Notes: a model not told the origin generated them from the letters alone. Shown: positions 20,673 through 33,045, counted from the first letter of the stretch. The stretch is DNA of 64,000 nucleotides from Liquidambar formosana (GCA_039720395.1 CM077829.1:21922685-21986684); one strand, 5' to 3'. Translations and numbers: made by a program.

Positions 20673-23600
20673 TTGCACAGGGTTTGAGTTTGGAGAAGAA
20701 GAATAAGGAAACTAGGGTTTTATAAAACTGTTATGAACATTTTTCATGGTAGTCATGAAAAACCGTCATCTTGTTTTGCATGCCGAAATCAGAGTTCTTC
20801 TCCAAAATTTTTGAAACATATATGGTTAGAAAGCTCTTCGAATAAGCTTTCCAACCCAACAAACGGTGCGTCAATCCGAGTTCTGTAGTGAAAGTTATGA
20901 ATTTTTTACTACAGGCTGTCTGGAAAGACAGTTTTGCTCGGGAATGATGCCATAGCCACAACTTTGAGTTATTGATGGAGATCAAAGGCATGGCAATGGT
21001 TGCCATCACTTGGGTTATGTTCTAGACATGGTAGGGAAAGGTTCCCAAGCATTTAGATGCATCATAATTGGATTAAGATGCTAGAACAGAAGGAAGAAGG
21101 AGAAGAACACCATGGAGGCTGAATCTGGGTTTTAGAACCCTAAGGTTCTTGCAATTAATTCTAATTAAAGCTGCTGTATTTATGATGGAAAATCATTCTA
21201 GGATCATTATATATCATGTGTATATGATTTTATTTAAGTTTCAAAAAGGTTTTGATGGAAAAAGATTCAAAAAGTTTGAAAATTTTTCATAAACAGCATA
21301 GCAGAATTTTTCTGCAGAAAAGTCATCAATGGAGTTTTGATTAGAACTTGAGTTAGGGAACTCCAAATTGCATGAAACCAATTGCATTAGTTTCCTAAGA
21401 CATTTAGGATACTGGGAAAATTCGTTTGGTAGCCTAATTCATTCATCTTGCTGGGTTTTAAATCAATTTCTGACAATGGACAGTATGCTGTAAATTTCTG
21501 GGCAGCCTACTGTTGTTTTAATTGTTTAGAACAATTGGTGATGATTTGATCATCCAAACCTCTTCTATTAGCTTAGTATTTCATGTAGGGACATGATACA
21601 AAAGTTGGTTTCAATGGAGGAGTCGAATTGATAAGGATTTAGAAGCTATTGTGACCTTCAAGGTCTGCAACAATGGCTCCAGCAATGGGTTTTGGAAACC
21701 CTGATTGTTTTTGATGATGGCAGCCACTTCCACCACTTCTCACGTGTCCAGAGGCTTGTCCCACACCCCTAGGATGTTCTCCCATGACTGGCCATGGCCT
21801 CCCACAGTCGTTGGTGGCCATGGCAGCCTAGCCAAGCTCAGGCAGCCCCCTGGTAGTGACGGCTGCATAGAGTTAAGGATGAAACCCTAATTTTGAGTTA
21901 ATGATGAAACCCTAATTTCATTATGGCATTAATTAGAACCCTAATTGGAATATTAATTACCTTAATTAAGAGTTAATGATTGGTCATTAAATGACCAATC
22001 ATGGTTATTAATTGTTAGGGCATGATTAATACCATTAATGATGTCTAGGGTTAGGGTTTTGATAACCCTAATTAGTGTAATTAATTAAGGGTAATAAATA
22101 CCCTATTTGGCATTAATTAAACCCTAATCCCTTTTATTAAATACCATATGAACCTAGGGTTTTAATGATTGGTCATTAAATGACCAATCATAAGGCATTT
22201 AATGATTAGGGCTTGCATTTAGGGTTTAGGGTTATGCATTTAGGGTTTAGGGTTTTAGGAAACCCTAATACACTAATTCATCATTTAATTGATTTTATTT
22301 AATTCCCATGTTAATTATTTAATTAATATTGATTAATTTTATAATGTTTTAAATGGTTTAAAATACAATTGGGGATTAAATTAAAATCTGGAAATTCTTA
22401 ATTAAATGAAATTGTTTTGTTTAAATAAGGAAACCCTAATATTGGATATTAGAGTTATTTTAGGAAACTTTATATGTTTCTATTAATTTGATTAATTGAA
22501 ACTAAATGTCTTAAATGTTAAGACTTTATTTAATTCTGGATATTTTTGTTTAAACCTAATAAGATTTGGATGCATTAATGAGATTAATGTAAATCATTCA
22601 AGAGAATTACCACAATGCCCATATGTTTTAATGCTTATAGTTTTTCTTTACATTATGCAATGAGATTGTATGTATGTGTTTGGATGATGATTATGGACTA
22701 TACCCTTTAAACCAATTGTGATTGGCCGTCTTATGAATGGGATGTTATTATTTACAAGAGTTGTAATTTTATTAAGGTAATGTAATTTATTTGGGGCTTG
22801 CATGCCTCCTTCCCTCTCCCTCTCTCTCTATCATTCTCTTATGTACCCGACATTCCCCTTATGTATCCCTTTCTTTAAATTATGTAAGTGTTATGTAATC
22901 GAGAGCGCACTAAGGAGCATGGTGGACCCAGAGGAGCATGATAGAGCCCAACAAGCCAATGGTGGAGACCATCAAGCCAAGGGAGCAGATTGAAGGACTT
23001 GAAAGCTTAGAGAAGTTTTTCAAGAAAGCATGCATGTTACGAATGGTTTATTTTACGATCACCTACACCCACCTTAGACCTTGGATTCAATCTATTGGCT
23101 TGGATTGAATCCTCTCAAAGTCCATAATCATCATAGTGGGAGCTTTAATTTATGAGATAATTATATTAGCTCCAATACCATAGTTTGGTATATGTTACCT
23201 ATTCACTTAGGGACTAATATCAAAATATGGTACTTTATATATGTTGATATATAATAGCATGTGATGTATGATTTATAATAGCATAAGATGTATGATTATA
23301 AATAGCATAATTTATATGTTTAAATTTTGATACATAGGATGCATGTTAATTTGATGAGACCCTTTAAAACCCCTTTTATTTAATATTAAGTTAAAAATGG
23401 AGAAGTCATTGGGGAATGAATTCTTCATTGCCTTCCATCATTATAGGATCATCTAACGTCCCTTAATGTGGGTACCTGGCTGCAGACATGTAGGAGCTAC
23501 CCATGTTAAAGACATTACTTGAAACTATCACATATGAGATATCATGGGGTGCCTAAACTGGTATATACCAAGAAACTAACATGTGAGGTATATATTTGGC

Positions 23601-23930
23601 GAAACATACCTGTGTGAATGATGGGTTTAACTTAACTAGGGAAGTATTCCAAGAAACTAACATGTGAGGTGTATGTTCCCTAGAGGCAAAATGATTGGAA
23701 CTTGCTTATGAAGCAATAGACAAAGAGTTGTCTTCTTATTGTGGGTTAGAAGCCAAGAAACTAACATGTGAGGCTTCTAGGTCACAGTGGGACCCCAATC
23801 CCCATTAGGAATGAGATTCCTGAATTCCATTAGAGGGTGTATGGAATTTGATAAAATAGTGGGAGGTACTATATGATTAAAGACCCAATCATTATGGATA
23901 AAAATGAAATCTAATTCTCTGTTTATGTAG
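20673..23930 (+). other. Leader of Copia A, right part
   Basis: Continues the leader that starts at 10765. It holds the GC-rich island with short ORFs (21639-21890), CCAAT palindromes, telomere-like cluster (22217-22260) and the stem-loop array (23470-23779), all in plus-strand sense. No retrotransposon protein is encoded. Confidence 0.85.
23470..23779 (+). other. Stem-loop array in Copia leader (element A copy, sense orientation)
   Basis: In RNA sense the order is GGGTA/TACCC hairpin with ACATGT (23470-23502), then TATATACC/GGTATATA (23562-23594), CTAGGGAA/TTCCCTAG (23636-23683) and TAGAAGCC/GGCTTCTA (23747-23779). The last three share the loop AAGAAACTAACATGTGA. Confidence 0.8.
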
Positions 23931-26760
23931 ATTACCTAATTACTCACCTCAAAACCCCTATTTCCTAATATATAGGATATTGATAGTTTGACTAAACCCG
24001 ATTTCTTTGATTGACTTAGGAAATTGAGAATTGTTCTTAATTTCAAAAGATTGTTCATATGCTATTGGGCCTTTTCTTAAAGGCCCTCCATAAAACATCC
24101 TAAGAAGAAAAAGACACTATGCACAATTGGCATCTTGTTGCCATGCTATATGATAGTATTGATGACTAATGAGCTTCAGAAGCAAAATTAGTCAATGCAA
24201 GTGCCTTTGATGTCCTACATCACATACAAAGGTTGTATTGTGAGTAAAATAATACTATAAAGTATAGAACTTGTAAAGGACTTCTTTTGGACTAGGATGT
24301 AATAAAAGTTGTTTATTAATAATCATTCTTTTGAAAAATGATTAATCACATAGAATAGCTTGAGAAGCTAGATGTGATTTAAAATGGAAGCATAGAGGAA
24401 AGCAAGTCTTGAAATTCAGTCTTCCTAAAAGAACCAAACTTTTGAAGTTTTGGTTCATGCTCTAAACTAAATTGTTGGTTAGTTCTGCTTCTTGGTTTTT
24501 GGATTCTAGTGTAATCTAATTCGAAGCAGAAAGTTAAGTAGATAATAAGTTACCTTTAAAAATTTTAATAGAGCAAGAGTTGCTAGATTAATTTTGGGAA
24601 CTTATTTCTTAACTAGGTCATTTAAGACATTCTAGAAATTTGATTTCTGAATTTAAATGACTAATTAGAGTGAATGCAACGTATTCCGAGAATACAAGAG
24701 ATGTAGAGACTCTAATTTAAATGTAACGATTATGACTTGGTTATGAGATGACCAAACCCATCTTTTACTTGGTGAAGTGAAAGAGTTACATTTATAATTT
24801 GACTAATACATTGTGATGTATATAGTCATGTAGAGCATGCATTCAATTACAGTAGACTCATCTTAGAATACCATAGCTCAATGGTGAATCTAAGAGAACG
24901 AATTGAACCCTATTAAGATATGGTTTGATCCATGATGAGTTTTACTAATGTATCCATCTAGGATATACCTTAAAATTGCTACATATTGATAATTTAGGGT
25001 TCACTCCAGTTTTGTCCCAATTATATTAGATATGATATGGGAAGAAACCCAACTTAAAGAAGTTAAGGCTTGGGCTTGTGCTACGTATGTCTAGAAACAT
25101 AATGTAGACAATCTGGAAATAAGGTCAAGTAAGTGTTAAATTGTGGTATATCCCAAAAGTGGTTGGGATAGTATTTCTATTACCCTAATGAACAAAAGTT
25201 GTCCATTAGGATGTTTGCTGGATTTTCTTGAGAAAGAGTTCATTCAAGAAAGATGCAAAAGTAGATAGAATTTATAGACTTGTCTGTAAAGCCATAAACG
25301 AACAAAGATCCAACCCTTGTCTCTGTTGAGACAAAAACCCTTAACTACACTACAATCTTTTCATAGATCAAATTGGATATTTCTTAACGTAAAAGAGATA
25401 TTGTATCTCTACTAGAATGTGAAAGAATTGTTCTTTGGTGATAAAGATCACCAATATAATCCTATTGATTATGACTAGACGATGTTTCACATCAACTCGA
25501 GAAATGACTAAGGGTCATTAAATCCAATATGGATAGGTAGAGACCTAAAAGGCTTGGCTATTTAAGAATGTTTTCAACATAGGCAAAAAGTTGTCTATAA
25601 AGAAACTTGTTTGATAATAGTTATGCTGAAATCCATTTGGATCTTGTTATCTATAAACACACATTTTGAATATGAGATATGTCAAAAAGGATATAAAGAT
25701 GTTATATCAAATGGTGAAAAACCATAAAAGTGTGTAAGTTATAGAAGTCTATTAATAGACTACAAGGTTCTCATAATTAGAACATCTATAAAGTTGAAGT
25801 AGTCAAATTGTTTGATTTCTCTCATTGTATAGATAGACCATGAGTGTATAAAAGGTTAGTGGGAGTGCGATCATTTTTCTTTATCCTAAGTATAGATGAC
25901 ATCATAATCATTATGAATGATATATGAATGTTATCTAATGTAAAGTTTTGGTTTTTGGAGAAAAACTAATTCATGAAAGATTTGGCAGAAGCATCCAATA
26001 AGATCTATAGAGATAGATCATATAGATTGCTAAGTATCTCTAAATCATCAAACATAGTTGAAATGTTGAAGGAGTTCAACATGGAGAATTCTAAGGGAGG
26101 TCTGATTTACTTCAGATAAGAATTCGTTATTCAAGGGCATGTGCCCTGGTTTAACACAAGTAAGGTTCTTAATGTGTTAAGAAGCCTTATTCTACACTAT
26201 GTATTGAACGTGATATCTATTATGTTGTAATTGTTACAAATAGTTATCAGTCAATTCAAATTTGGAATATTGGATTGTATATGGAAATTGTAAACTCATA
26301 GTAGATGGGTATATGGATTTGGATATAATCCATATGGGGTATATTTTATATTCACTTTAGTTGGTGAAATACTTAATGGAAGAACTGTATGAAAGATACA
26401 GTGGATTCCATTATTAAGGGTGAATTAATTGTCGCATTGTCTAGGAGACTGTTTGGATCTATAAGTTCATTTAGAACTTAGAGTTGTTCCTTCCATTGAG
26501 TTGCCCACACCTTGTTTTGTGACAACCATGGGTCTATAGCTCAAGTATAGGAATCACGATCTCATCAAAAGTCCAAACTCATAGAGTGGCAATTCCAAGT
26601 GATTAGAGGAATCATTGGAAAAGGTAATAGATACATTACAGAAGATATTTTCTACATAAGTTTTTGTAAACCTACTGACTAAAGCTTTAAAACATAAGTG
26701 GTTATGTCTAAGACCAACATCTTGAGAAGATAGGTATGCAATACATGGTCGATTGGCTTT
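23931..26760 (+). pseudogene. Decayed gag-pol of Copia A
   Basis: Plus-strand Copia remnants. Near 25970-26095 an RT stretch is readable (MKDLAEAS, IYRDRSYRLLSISKSS, VEMLKEFNMENSK). At 26515-26655 an RNase H end is readable (LFCDNHGSIAQV, stop, ESRSHQKSK) with TAG at 26548-26550. Gag is degraded, and about 90 bp containing the zinc-knuckle remnant, present in B and C, is deleted near 24410. No frame is open for long. Confidence 0.82.
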
Positions 26761-26776
26761 AGTGCAAGTGGGAGAT
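26761..26776 (+). other. Polypurine tract of Copia A
   Basis: AGTGCAAGTGGGAGAT immediately before the 3' LTR. Confidence 0.85.
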
Positions 26777-28433
26777 TGTTAGGATTATGCCCTAGAGCCA
26801 ATCATAGAGATGATTGTTTAGGGATTAGGAACAATCATTTGATTTCATTTATGTATGTCACATTTATTATTGATTTAATAAAAGGGCTTATTCTATTATA
26901 TTTATATGCATCATTTATATTTACATAATATGTCCATGGAGTTAGAGTTGAGAATATGGAATTACAAAGAGTTGTAATTTTGAGACTGTAGATATATCTC
27001 TGTACTAAACTCCTAAAGTATTCCTAGTTGAAGGTTCACTATGATGGACAATAATGAACCATAGGACTAGCACTTGTTAGGTTGACTCTATAGGAGGATA
27101 GCTGGTCTCAAGCTATTTGTGTGGAGACACTACAACCAACAAGTGGGTGCCTATTACTAGAATAGGTACACTGAATGTGACCAAAGATATGAGATAAACT
27201 GAATGAAGTTTTATCCTGCCTATCAATCAGTTTCTCATTGTTATAGTGGTACAAGTAATCCTTAGACCTGAGACACCATAGTTGTCTTATGCATGTAGCT
27301 TTAGAAGTTTGATAACACTAAGTGCAGATCCTATTCAGGGGTCTACAAAGGTGTTCATTGGCCCTACTGCTATGTGTATGAAGGCATGTGAGTGATCAAC
27401 AAGGGATCCATCACTCTTAGGAAAAAGAGAGGGAATGTCTCATTGAGCATTCATAATATAACTCATTAAATCCATGGCCATGGTAGGATGAATATGGAAA
27501 AGAGTTTCCATGAGTTTATCAATGAGTTGATATCTATGAATGAGTATAAAGTAATTGAACTAGGGACTTGACAGACTTCCATGTCCTATTAGTTCAATTG
27601 GAGACATTGTGTTGAAGGAAGGATGCAATTGTAGCCTATAAACTATAACAGAAGGGTTCTTTGTAAATGACTATTCACCTCATTAAGGACCACACCATGA
27701 GCCATATGCTAGGTGTTACTCATGGTTAGTAGAAGCCCTAATTGATATAAGTGAGTTATAATCAATTAGGGAATTGGAAGGAGTTCCAATTAGACCCTAA
27801 ATAGAAAGAGTTCCATTGTGCACACCTCGTGCTATTCCTACTACTTGATGATGTGAACCCAATGGGTCACACACTGATCATGCAAGAAGAGTTTTCAAGT
27901 CTATGAGAGAAAGGGTATGAGTGCATAAAGAATAGTTCTTTGAGGCCTATTTATATTTGATATAATTTATAGGGGTTATTGTGCAATTTAGAGAAATTGC
28001 ATAAAACCCTAATAGGGTTTCCCCCTAGGGCCGGCCCCCTTAGTGTGGACTATATAAGTCACACTATGATGTGTGACATCATCATAAGTTGAACTCCCCA
28101 AGGGCTGGCCAGATTTTCCAGCCTCCCTCTCTCTCTCTCTCTCTTCTCTTCTCCTACACTAGCAACAACAAGGAAAAGGAGGAAAGGACTTGAAGCTCTA
28201 GCTAGGTGTGGATACCGTTGGAGGCAGCACACTTGGGCTGCTCATTCACCGCTGTCTGGAGTCGAAGCTTGGAGCAAAACGGAGAAGACAAAAATTCTGT
28301 AAGTGTTCTAACCCTCTTTGTAGTTAGGGTTTGATTTTGTGTTATGCATAGTTAGATTCATGGGATGTGGAATTGTAGGGAAAATTTTTATATTCCGGAC
28401 TTTGTATTTTTCCCTCTTGTTCGATTCCCAACA
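26777..28433 (+). repeat. 3' LTR of Copia A
   Basis: 1657 bp from TGTTAGGATTATG to GATTCCCAACA. TATA box CTATATAAG at 28050-28058, followed by the GTGTGACATCATCA region and a (TC)n tract near 28127-28144, probably in the transcribed R/U5 part. The LTR end interrupts the antisense plant-mobile-domain ORF. Confidence 0.94.
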
Positions 28434-28920
28434 AGAATAAGCTAGACAACATGTATAGCATAAAAGCTCGGGCAAGACAAGATGGATCTGCATCATCCTC
28501 TTCTCTCTGATCACCAAAATGATTCTTTAGCCAAGTTCTGTGCACTCCACCCCTTTGAACAGGTACTATAGTCCCGAGTTGTTCCAAGAGATAATAGGGA
28601 TCCCCGTGAGCATTATCATAGTAAGATAATCTCCGCCCACCTAGGCGAAGTCCGGTAATGACAGTGAAGTCCGTCGGGATAAGAGTCATTTCCCCAAAAC
28701 TGAAATGAAAGGTGTTAGTGGTGTCCCACCACAACTCAGTGAGGGCCAACAAAGCTTGTCTGTCTCTCTGCTCCACCCACAAAGCATTCAGAAAGTCTCC
28801 AAAACCCACATTAACTATAATCTTTTGGGTTTCGAGTTGCCATGTGGCCATTTTGCGCCACCACTCAATGACTCTTCCAAGGGCATGTCTTGTCCTGTCC
28901 TCAAAGTTTGGCTACAAAGA
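28434..28920 (-). pseudogene. Plant mobile domain (aminotransferase-like) fragment, antisense ORF of a Tat element
   Basis: Minus-strand ORF (ATG at 28851, frame open further upstream) whose first ~139 codons resemble the plant mobile domain of MAIN/MAIL-type proteins. Readable motifs are WWDTTNTFHFSFGEMTLIPTDF, VITGLRLGGRRL and RAFMLYMLSSLF. The C-terminal part is cut by the LTR of Copia A at 28433; codons beyond that are LTR. This domain occurs in host proteins and also in transposons, including antisense extra ORFs between pol and 3' LTR of Tat-lineage Gypsy elements. The plus-strand Tat 3' region to its right fits that arrangement. A cellular gene fragment is possible but less likely. Confidence 0.75.
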
Positions 28921-28959
28921 ATAAAGGAAATCATGGAAATTGTTATTTTGAGTATTTGC

Positions 28960-30115
28960 TATGCTTAATGAATAACTCAAGAATGCTTAAATTCATGGTT
29001 TTTCAAGTTTTTCAAAAGTTTATACATGTGAAAAGAAAGTTCTTTGCAAAAAGGAAAGTATTTCAAAAATCAAAGGTTAACATTCAAGAGAACACCCATG
29101 AGTTTTCCTTTGGTTGGTTAAAGCACTTGAAAGAAAAAGGAGAATTTTATCAAATACTTAGTAGGCATTGTCATGGCTACAAAGTTTTTACAAAGGAAAG
29201 TATTTCAAAAATCATAGGTTAATATTCTAGGGAATGCCCTTAAGTTTTCCTTTGATTTTCCAAAGTATTTGAAAACAAAAGTGGGTTTTATTTGGTAGGC
29301 ATTGTTATGGCTACAAAGTATTTATAAAGAAAAAGTGCTCCAAAATTCATGGTTTGGCATCCCAAGAGAAAGCCTTTGAGTTTCCCTTTGATTTTCTAAG
29401 ATATTTGAAAGGAAAAGAATGATTTTATTCTCTTGAGAATTTTATCAAATACTTGATGGGCATAGCTATGCCACATGATTTTTGTAAAGAAAAGTGTTTT
29501 TAAACTCATGGGTAAACCTCCTAGAGAATACCTTTGATGTTTTGTTTAAGAACTTTGAGCATTTGAAAAGAAAGAGAATGATTTTATTCTCTTGAGAATT
29601 TTATCAAATACTTGGTAGGCATAGTTATGCCCACAAGATTTTTATAAAGGAAAGTGTTTTTAAACTCATTGGTAAACTTCTTGGAGGATATCTTTGATAG
29701 TTTGTTCAAGAACTTTTGGCATTTGAAAGCAAAAAGAATGATTTTATTCTCTTGAGAATTTTATCAAACACTTGGTAGGCATAGTTATGCCCACAAGATT
29801 TTTGTAAAGAAAAGTGTTTTTAAACTCATGGGTAAACTTCTTGGAGGATATCTTTGATAGTTTGTTCAAGAACTTTTGGCATTTGAAAGCAAAAAGAATG
29901 ATTTTATTCTCTTGGGAATTTTATCAAACACTTGGTGGGCATAGTTATGCCTACAAGGTTTTTTGTGAAGAAACGAACTTCAAAATTCATGGGTTAGCAT
30001 TCTAGAGGATGCTCTTGAGTTCACTTTTGATTATCTTGACTATTTGAAAGCAAAAAGAAAGATTTTATTCTCTTGGGAATTTTATCAAACACTGGGTGGG
30101 CATAGTTATGCCTAT
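28960..30115 (+). repeat. Tandem array, ~160 bp unit, about 7 copies
   Basis: A block beginning AATGATTTTATTCTCTTG recurs at about 29418, 29577, 29737, 29897 and 30057, a spacing of 159-160 bp. The last three full units are close to each other; the first two or three (28960-29415) are more divergent and shorter. Each unit carries GGCATAGTTATGCC-like and TTTGAAAGCAAAAAGAA segments. Confidence 0.88.
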
Positions 30116-30650
30116 GTTGGAAAATGAGGACTTTGTATATGGAAAACTCCCAAAAATTGTCAAAATAGCAAGAACTCAATGCATTCCATTCATAAGAATG
30201 GCAAATATTTGAAAAGAAACAATGAAATGAAAGAATAAGGATGAACTTAAAGGAGTTGGGAATTATCTTACCTCATTCATAGAATGGATGTAGGAGAGAT
30301 GATTGTTGGGTTCCAAGAGCAAGCTATCCGGTTGATCTTCATATGTCTTCTTGAAGAATTACTCATGTTGGGTGTTCTTGAGAAAATGGGTTTGATTTGA
30401 AAAAGTAAGTTGGGAAGGATGATTTGATGAATCAAAGGTTGTTTTGATTCCTTGAAAGTGATGTTGTTGGTGTTAAGTCACCACAATGATTCAAGTTTAA
30501 TGCCAAAGTTTTGGTATTTTGGAGTTGGGAATGTTGGGTTTTGGGTTTCTAGAGAGAGAAGCTCTCAAAAACCAAGTTGGAAGGATGAACAAATGAGGGA
30601 AGGTGCAAGGCATTATAGCCAAAACACCAAAAAATGCAGCAGGAAAACAC

Positions 30651-30726
30651 CCTCTCGGGTGACCGGTTGGCCCCAACCGGTCCAACCGGTTCACCAACCG
30701 GTCCAACCGATTCGGTCCAACCGGGC
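30651..30726. repeat. ACCGGT-rich block in H 3' UTR
   Basis: CTCTCGGGTGACCGGTT followed by several AACCGGTCCAACCGGTT-like units in AT-rich surroundings. A shorter relative sits in the LTR of the same element at 32738-32778. Confidence 0.75.
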
Positions 30727-31029
30727 TCCCAATTCGGTTTTTATTTTTGTGCAATTTTCGCACAAATTTGCTTAATCGGGCCCCTTTTCGCTTGATTTTT
30801 TGATGAAATCTCTCTTGAAAGGCCTAGAAGCTGATGTGAATGATTTGAAATGTATGAAATGATGAGTGATTAGTCACTAATTGAATTATTAGTGCAATCA
30901 TAGTGATATTTACAAGCTTACTTTGACATTTGCTTTGTTAAAGGGCTTTATCTTTGGATGATGGAAGGATGATGCTTATGATATTTGTTTGGAACCATGG
31001 AATTATATATTCCTTGATTTCTTGTGAAT

Positions 31030-31640
31030 GAATTGCTATTGCTATTTATTTCTTGAGGAAATTATAGCACGTTGGGATTGATTGAGTGTTCTTGCTTATT
31101 TTTAATCCTTCGGTTAAAATAAAGCTTTGTTGATTGGATGATGAGTTGTTGAATGCTTGGGATGCTTTGTAAAGATCATGAAATTGTTATTTCTTGATTC
31201 TTTATGATGAATTGACATTGCTATTAATTTCTTGAGGAAATTATGGCATAATTTGAATGCGTGCCTTGCTTAATTTTAACAAAGATTGTTAAAATAAAGC
31301 TTATAAATGCTTGATTGGAATTGGTTCTGGAAGTATGTTTAAATGACTCTTTGAGTCACATACATGGATTGTCTTGCATTGCTATTAATTTCTTGAGGAA
31401 ATTATAGTACCATTGGAATATTTATTTTGCTTAATTTTAACAAAGATTGTTAAAATAAAGCTTGTCATTACTTGGATAGAAGTGTTTGTGATAGTATGTT
31501 TAAATGACTCTTTGAGTCACATACATGAATTGCTTTGCATTGCTATTTATTTCTTGAGGAAATTATAGCACAATGAATTGATTGCCCTCACTTAATTTTA
31601 ACAAAGTTGTTAAAATTAAAGTTTCATGATTTTGTTTAGT
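31030..31640 (+). repeat. Tandem array, ~160-180 bp unit, about 4 copies
   Basis: Each unit carries TTTCTTGAGGAAATTATAG, then CTTAATTTTAACAAAG..GTTAAAATAAAGC, then in the later units TTTAAATGACTCTTTGAGTCACATAC. The first motif recurs at about 31040, 31220, 31387 and 31548. Both TTTCTTGAGGAAA and TGACTCTTTGAGTCA are small palindromes. Confidence 0.82.
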
Positions 31641-31644
31641 AAGC

Positions 31645-31975
31645 ATGGTGTGTTTAAATGACTCTTGTAGTCACACACAACCCCCCTATCTTGTGCATGT
31701 CCTCATTAGAAAGAATGAGCGTACATTATGGAAGCATATGTGTTCCTATTAGAAAGAATAGGCATATGAGAGTATAGTGTGTTTAAATGATCCTTGTGGT
31801 CACACACGCCCCCTATCTTGTGCGTGTCCTCATTATAAAGAATGAGCGTACATTATAGAAGCATATGTTCCCCTATTAGAAAGAATAGGCATATGAGAGT
31901 ACCGTGTGTTTAAATGACTTTCATAGTCACACACAACTCCCCCTATTTTGTACAAGTGTACATTATAGCAGTCAT
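31645..31975 (+). repeat. Tandem array, ~128 bp unit, 2.5 copies
   Basis: GTGTGTTTAAATGA.. at about 31648, 31778 and 31904. Each unit also contains CATTA(G/T)AAAGAATGAGCGTACATTA and AAAGAATAGGCATATGAGAGTA. It shares the TTTAAATGACT segment with the array before it, so the two are related by partial overlap. Confidence 0.82.
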
Positions 31976-32094
31976 GAACATCCTCAGTAGTCACTGTTGA
32001 AGTTTAAGCTTCCTTGTCCTTTTCTTGTGAAAATGGGCTGTCTTTTCTAACATTGGTGTCGCTTGCGAAGCAAACTCCACCAATGAGGGGCATC

Positions 32095-33045
32095 TGTAGA
32101 CACCCCATTTTCATCTCCATGAGTTCATGATAGCATCTGGTTAGGTTTAGAAGCATTTAGGAGTCCCTAAGCCTTAAAAGACACTTTTGCCCTTTTAAGC
32201 CTTAGGAGAATAGGTCATCATTGCATGCATATTTTTGTCTCTTTGTTGAGTCCCGTCACTTGTATTTAGTTTCTTGGGTCATTTTGGATATGTGTGTCAA
32301 ATTTGGTTCAATTCCAGATAGGTTTGGACAGTTAATTAAAACTTTTGCGACTTGAAGGGCAATTTCGTCTTTTACTTCGTATATTTTCCAATTGACTTCC
32401 AAATTTGTTCTGGAGTGTTCCATTGACCTTAGAATGATGAGATGAGCCTAATTGAAGTGCCAATTTAATTTATTGATAGGTTTTGGATTGGTTCACCACA
32501 TTACCCTATGGTTAATTGACCTTTTTCCAAGTAATCGCCTCATGAAAACCCAGCCACCTTACTGTGGTCAGGGATTTTTGGTTCAAGAATGTTCTAGGAT
32601 TATTCTACATTGAATCCTTGAAATTTTGGCTTTTGAATCACTCAAATCGAAGTTAAAATGAAGAATTTAAGTCCGTTTGAAGTTAGGAGTCCAAATCGAG
32701 TCAAGAATCCTCAAAACCGAGGAAACCTGAGTTCACTCTCGGGTGACCGGTTCACCTAACCGGTCCAACCGGTCACCCAAAAGCCCCGTCCTGATTTGTC
32801 TCTCTTTGCATTTTTTACGGAATAGGACTCTATTACTCTGAATTTCAGCCTTCTAAGGGACTTCTAAGCCTACTGGGAGTGGGTTTTGAGTTGTTTAACA
32901 TTCATGGGATTTAATTACAGCCCTAGATTGGTTTTATGGTAAATTAATCTCAACCATTGGGTCACATGGTTGGTTAGTTATAAATAGAGGCTCATTCATC
33001 AGCATAAGGGACTTTTGACTCTTGGCTGGACTTTTTGGCTTATTT
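32095..33045 (+). repeat. Tat-type Gypsy LTR (H), left part
   Basis: Starts TGTAGACACCCCATTTTCATC after the polypurine-like tract, so it is the 3' LTR of H. TATA box TATAAATAG at 32979-32987. It is interrupted by Copia C at 33045 and resumes after the TATTT duplication at 44487. The total without C is about 3.0 kb. It contains the ACCGGT hairpin at 32741-32778 and the conserved ACTTTTGCGACTT block near 32340. Confidence 0.87.

Larger units (their letters stand above)
10655..28433 (+). mobile_element. Copia element A (non-autonomous), interrupted by element B
   Basis: A plus-strand copy of the Copia group. Pieces in order: the last 96 bp of the 5' LTR (10655-10750), primer site (10752-10764), leader start (10765-10950), element B (10951-20667), rest of leader (20673-23930), decayed gag-pol (about 23931-26760), polypurine tract (26761-26776) and a complete 3' LTR (26777-28433). 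The leader joins correctly across B once the ATAGG duplication is allowed for. Most of the 5' LTR is deleted, so no target duplication can be checked. It encodes no intact protein. Confidence 0.9.
28921..32094 (+). other. 3' untranslated region of Tat-type Gypsy element H
   Basis: Non-coding, AT-rich region between the antisense ORF and the LTR at 32095, filled with three different tandem arrays (listed separately), an ACCGGT-rich block (30651-30726) and unique sequence. It ends in CCAATGAGGGGCATC, a plausible polypurine tract before TGTAGACACC. The 107-codon ORF at 30452-30775 and its shadow look accidental. Confidence 0.75.

Noticed and set aside
28960..30115. CRISPR-like array
   Set aside because: Repeats are contiguous 160-bp units without unique spacers, in a plant retroelement.
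30452..30775. 107-codon ORF in the Tat 3' UTR
   Set aside because: Its C-terminal half is translated from the ACCGGT repeat block, and an equally long ORF lies on the other strand.
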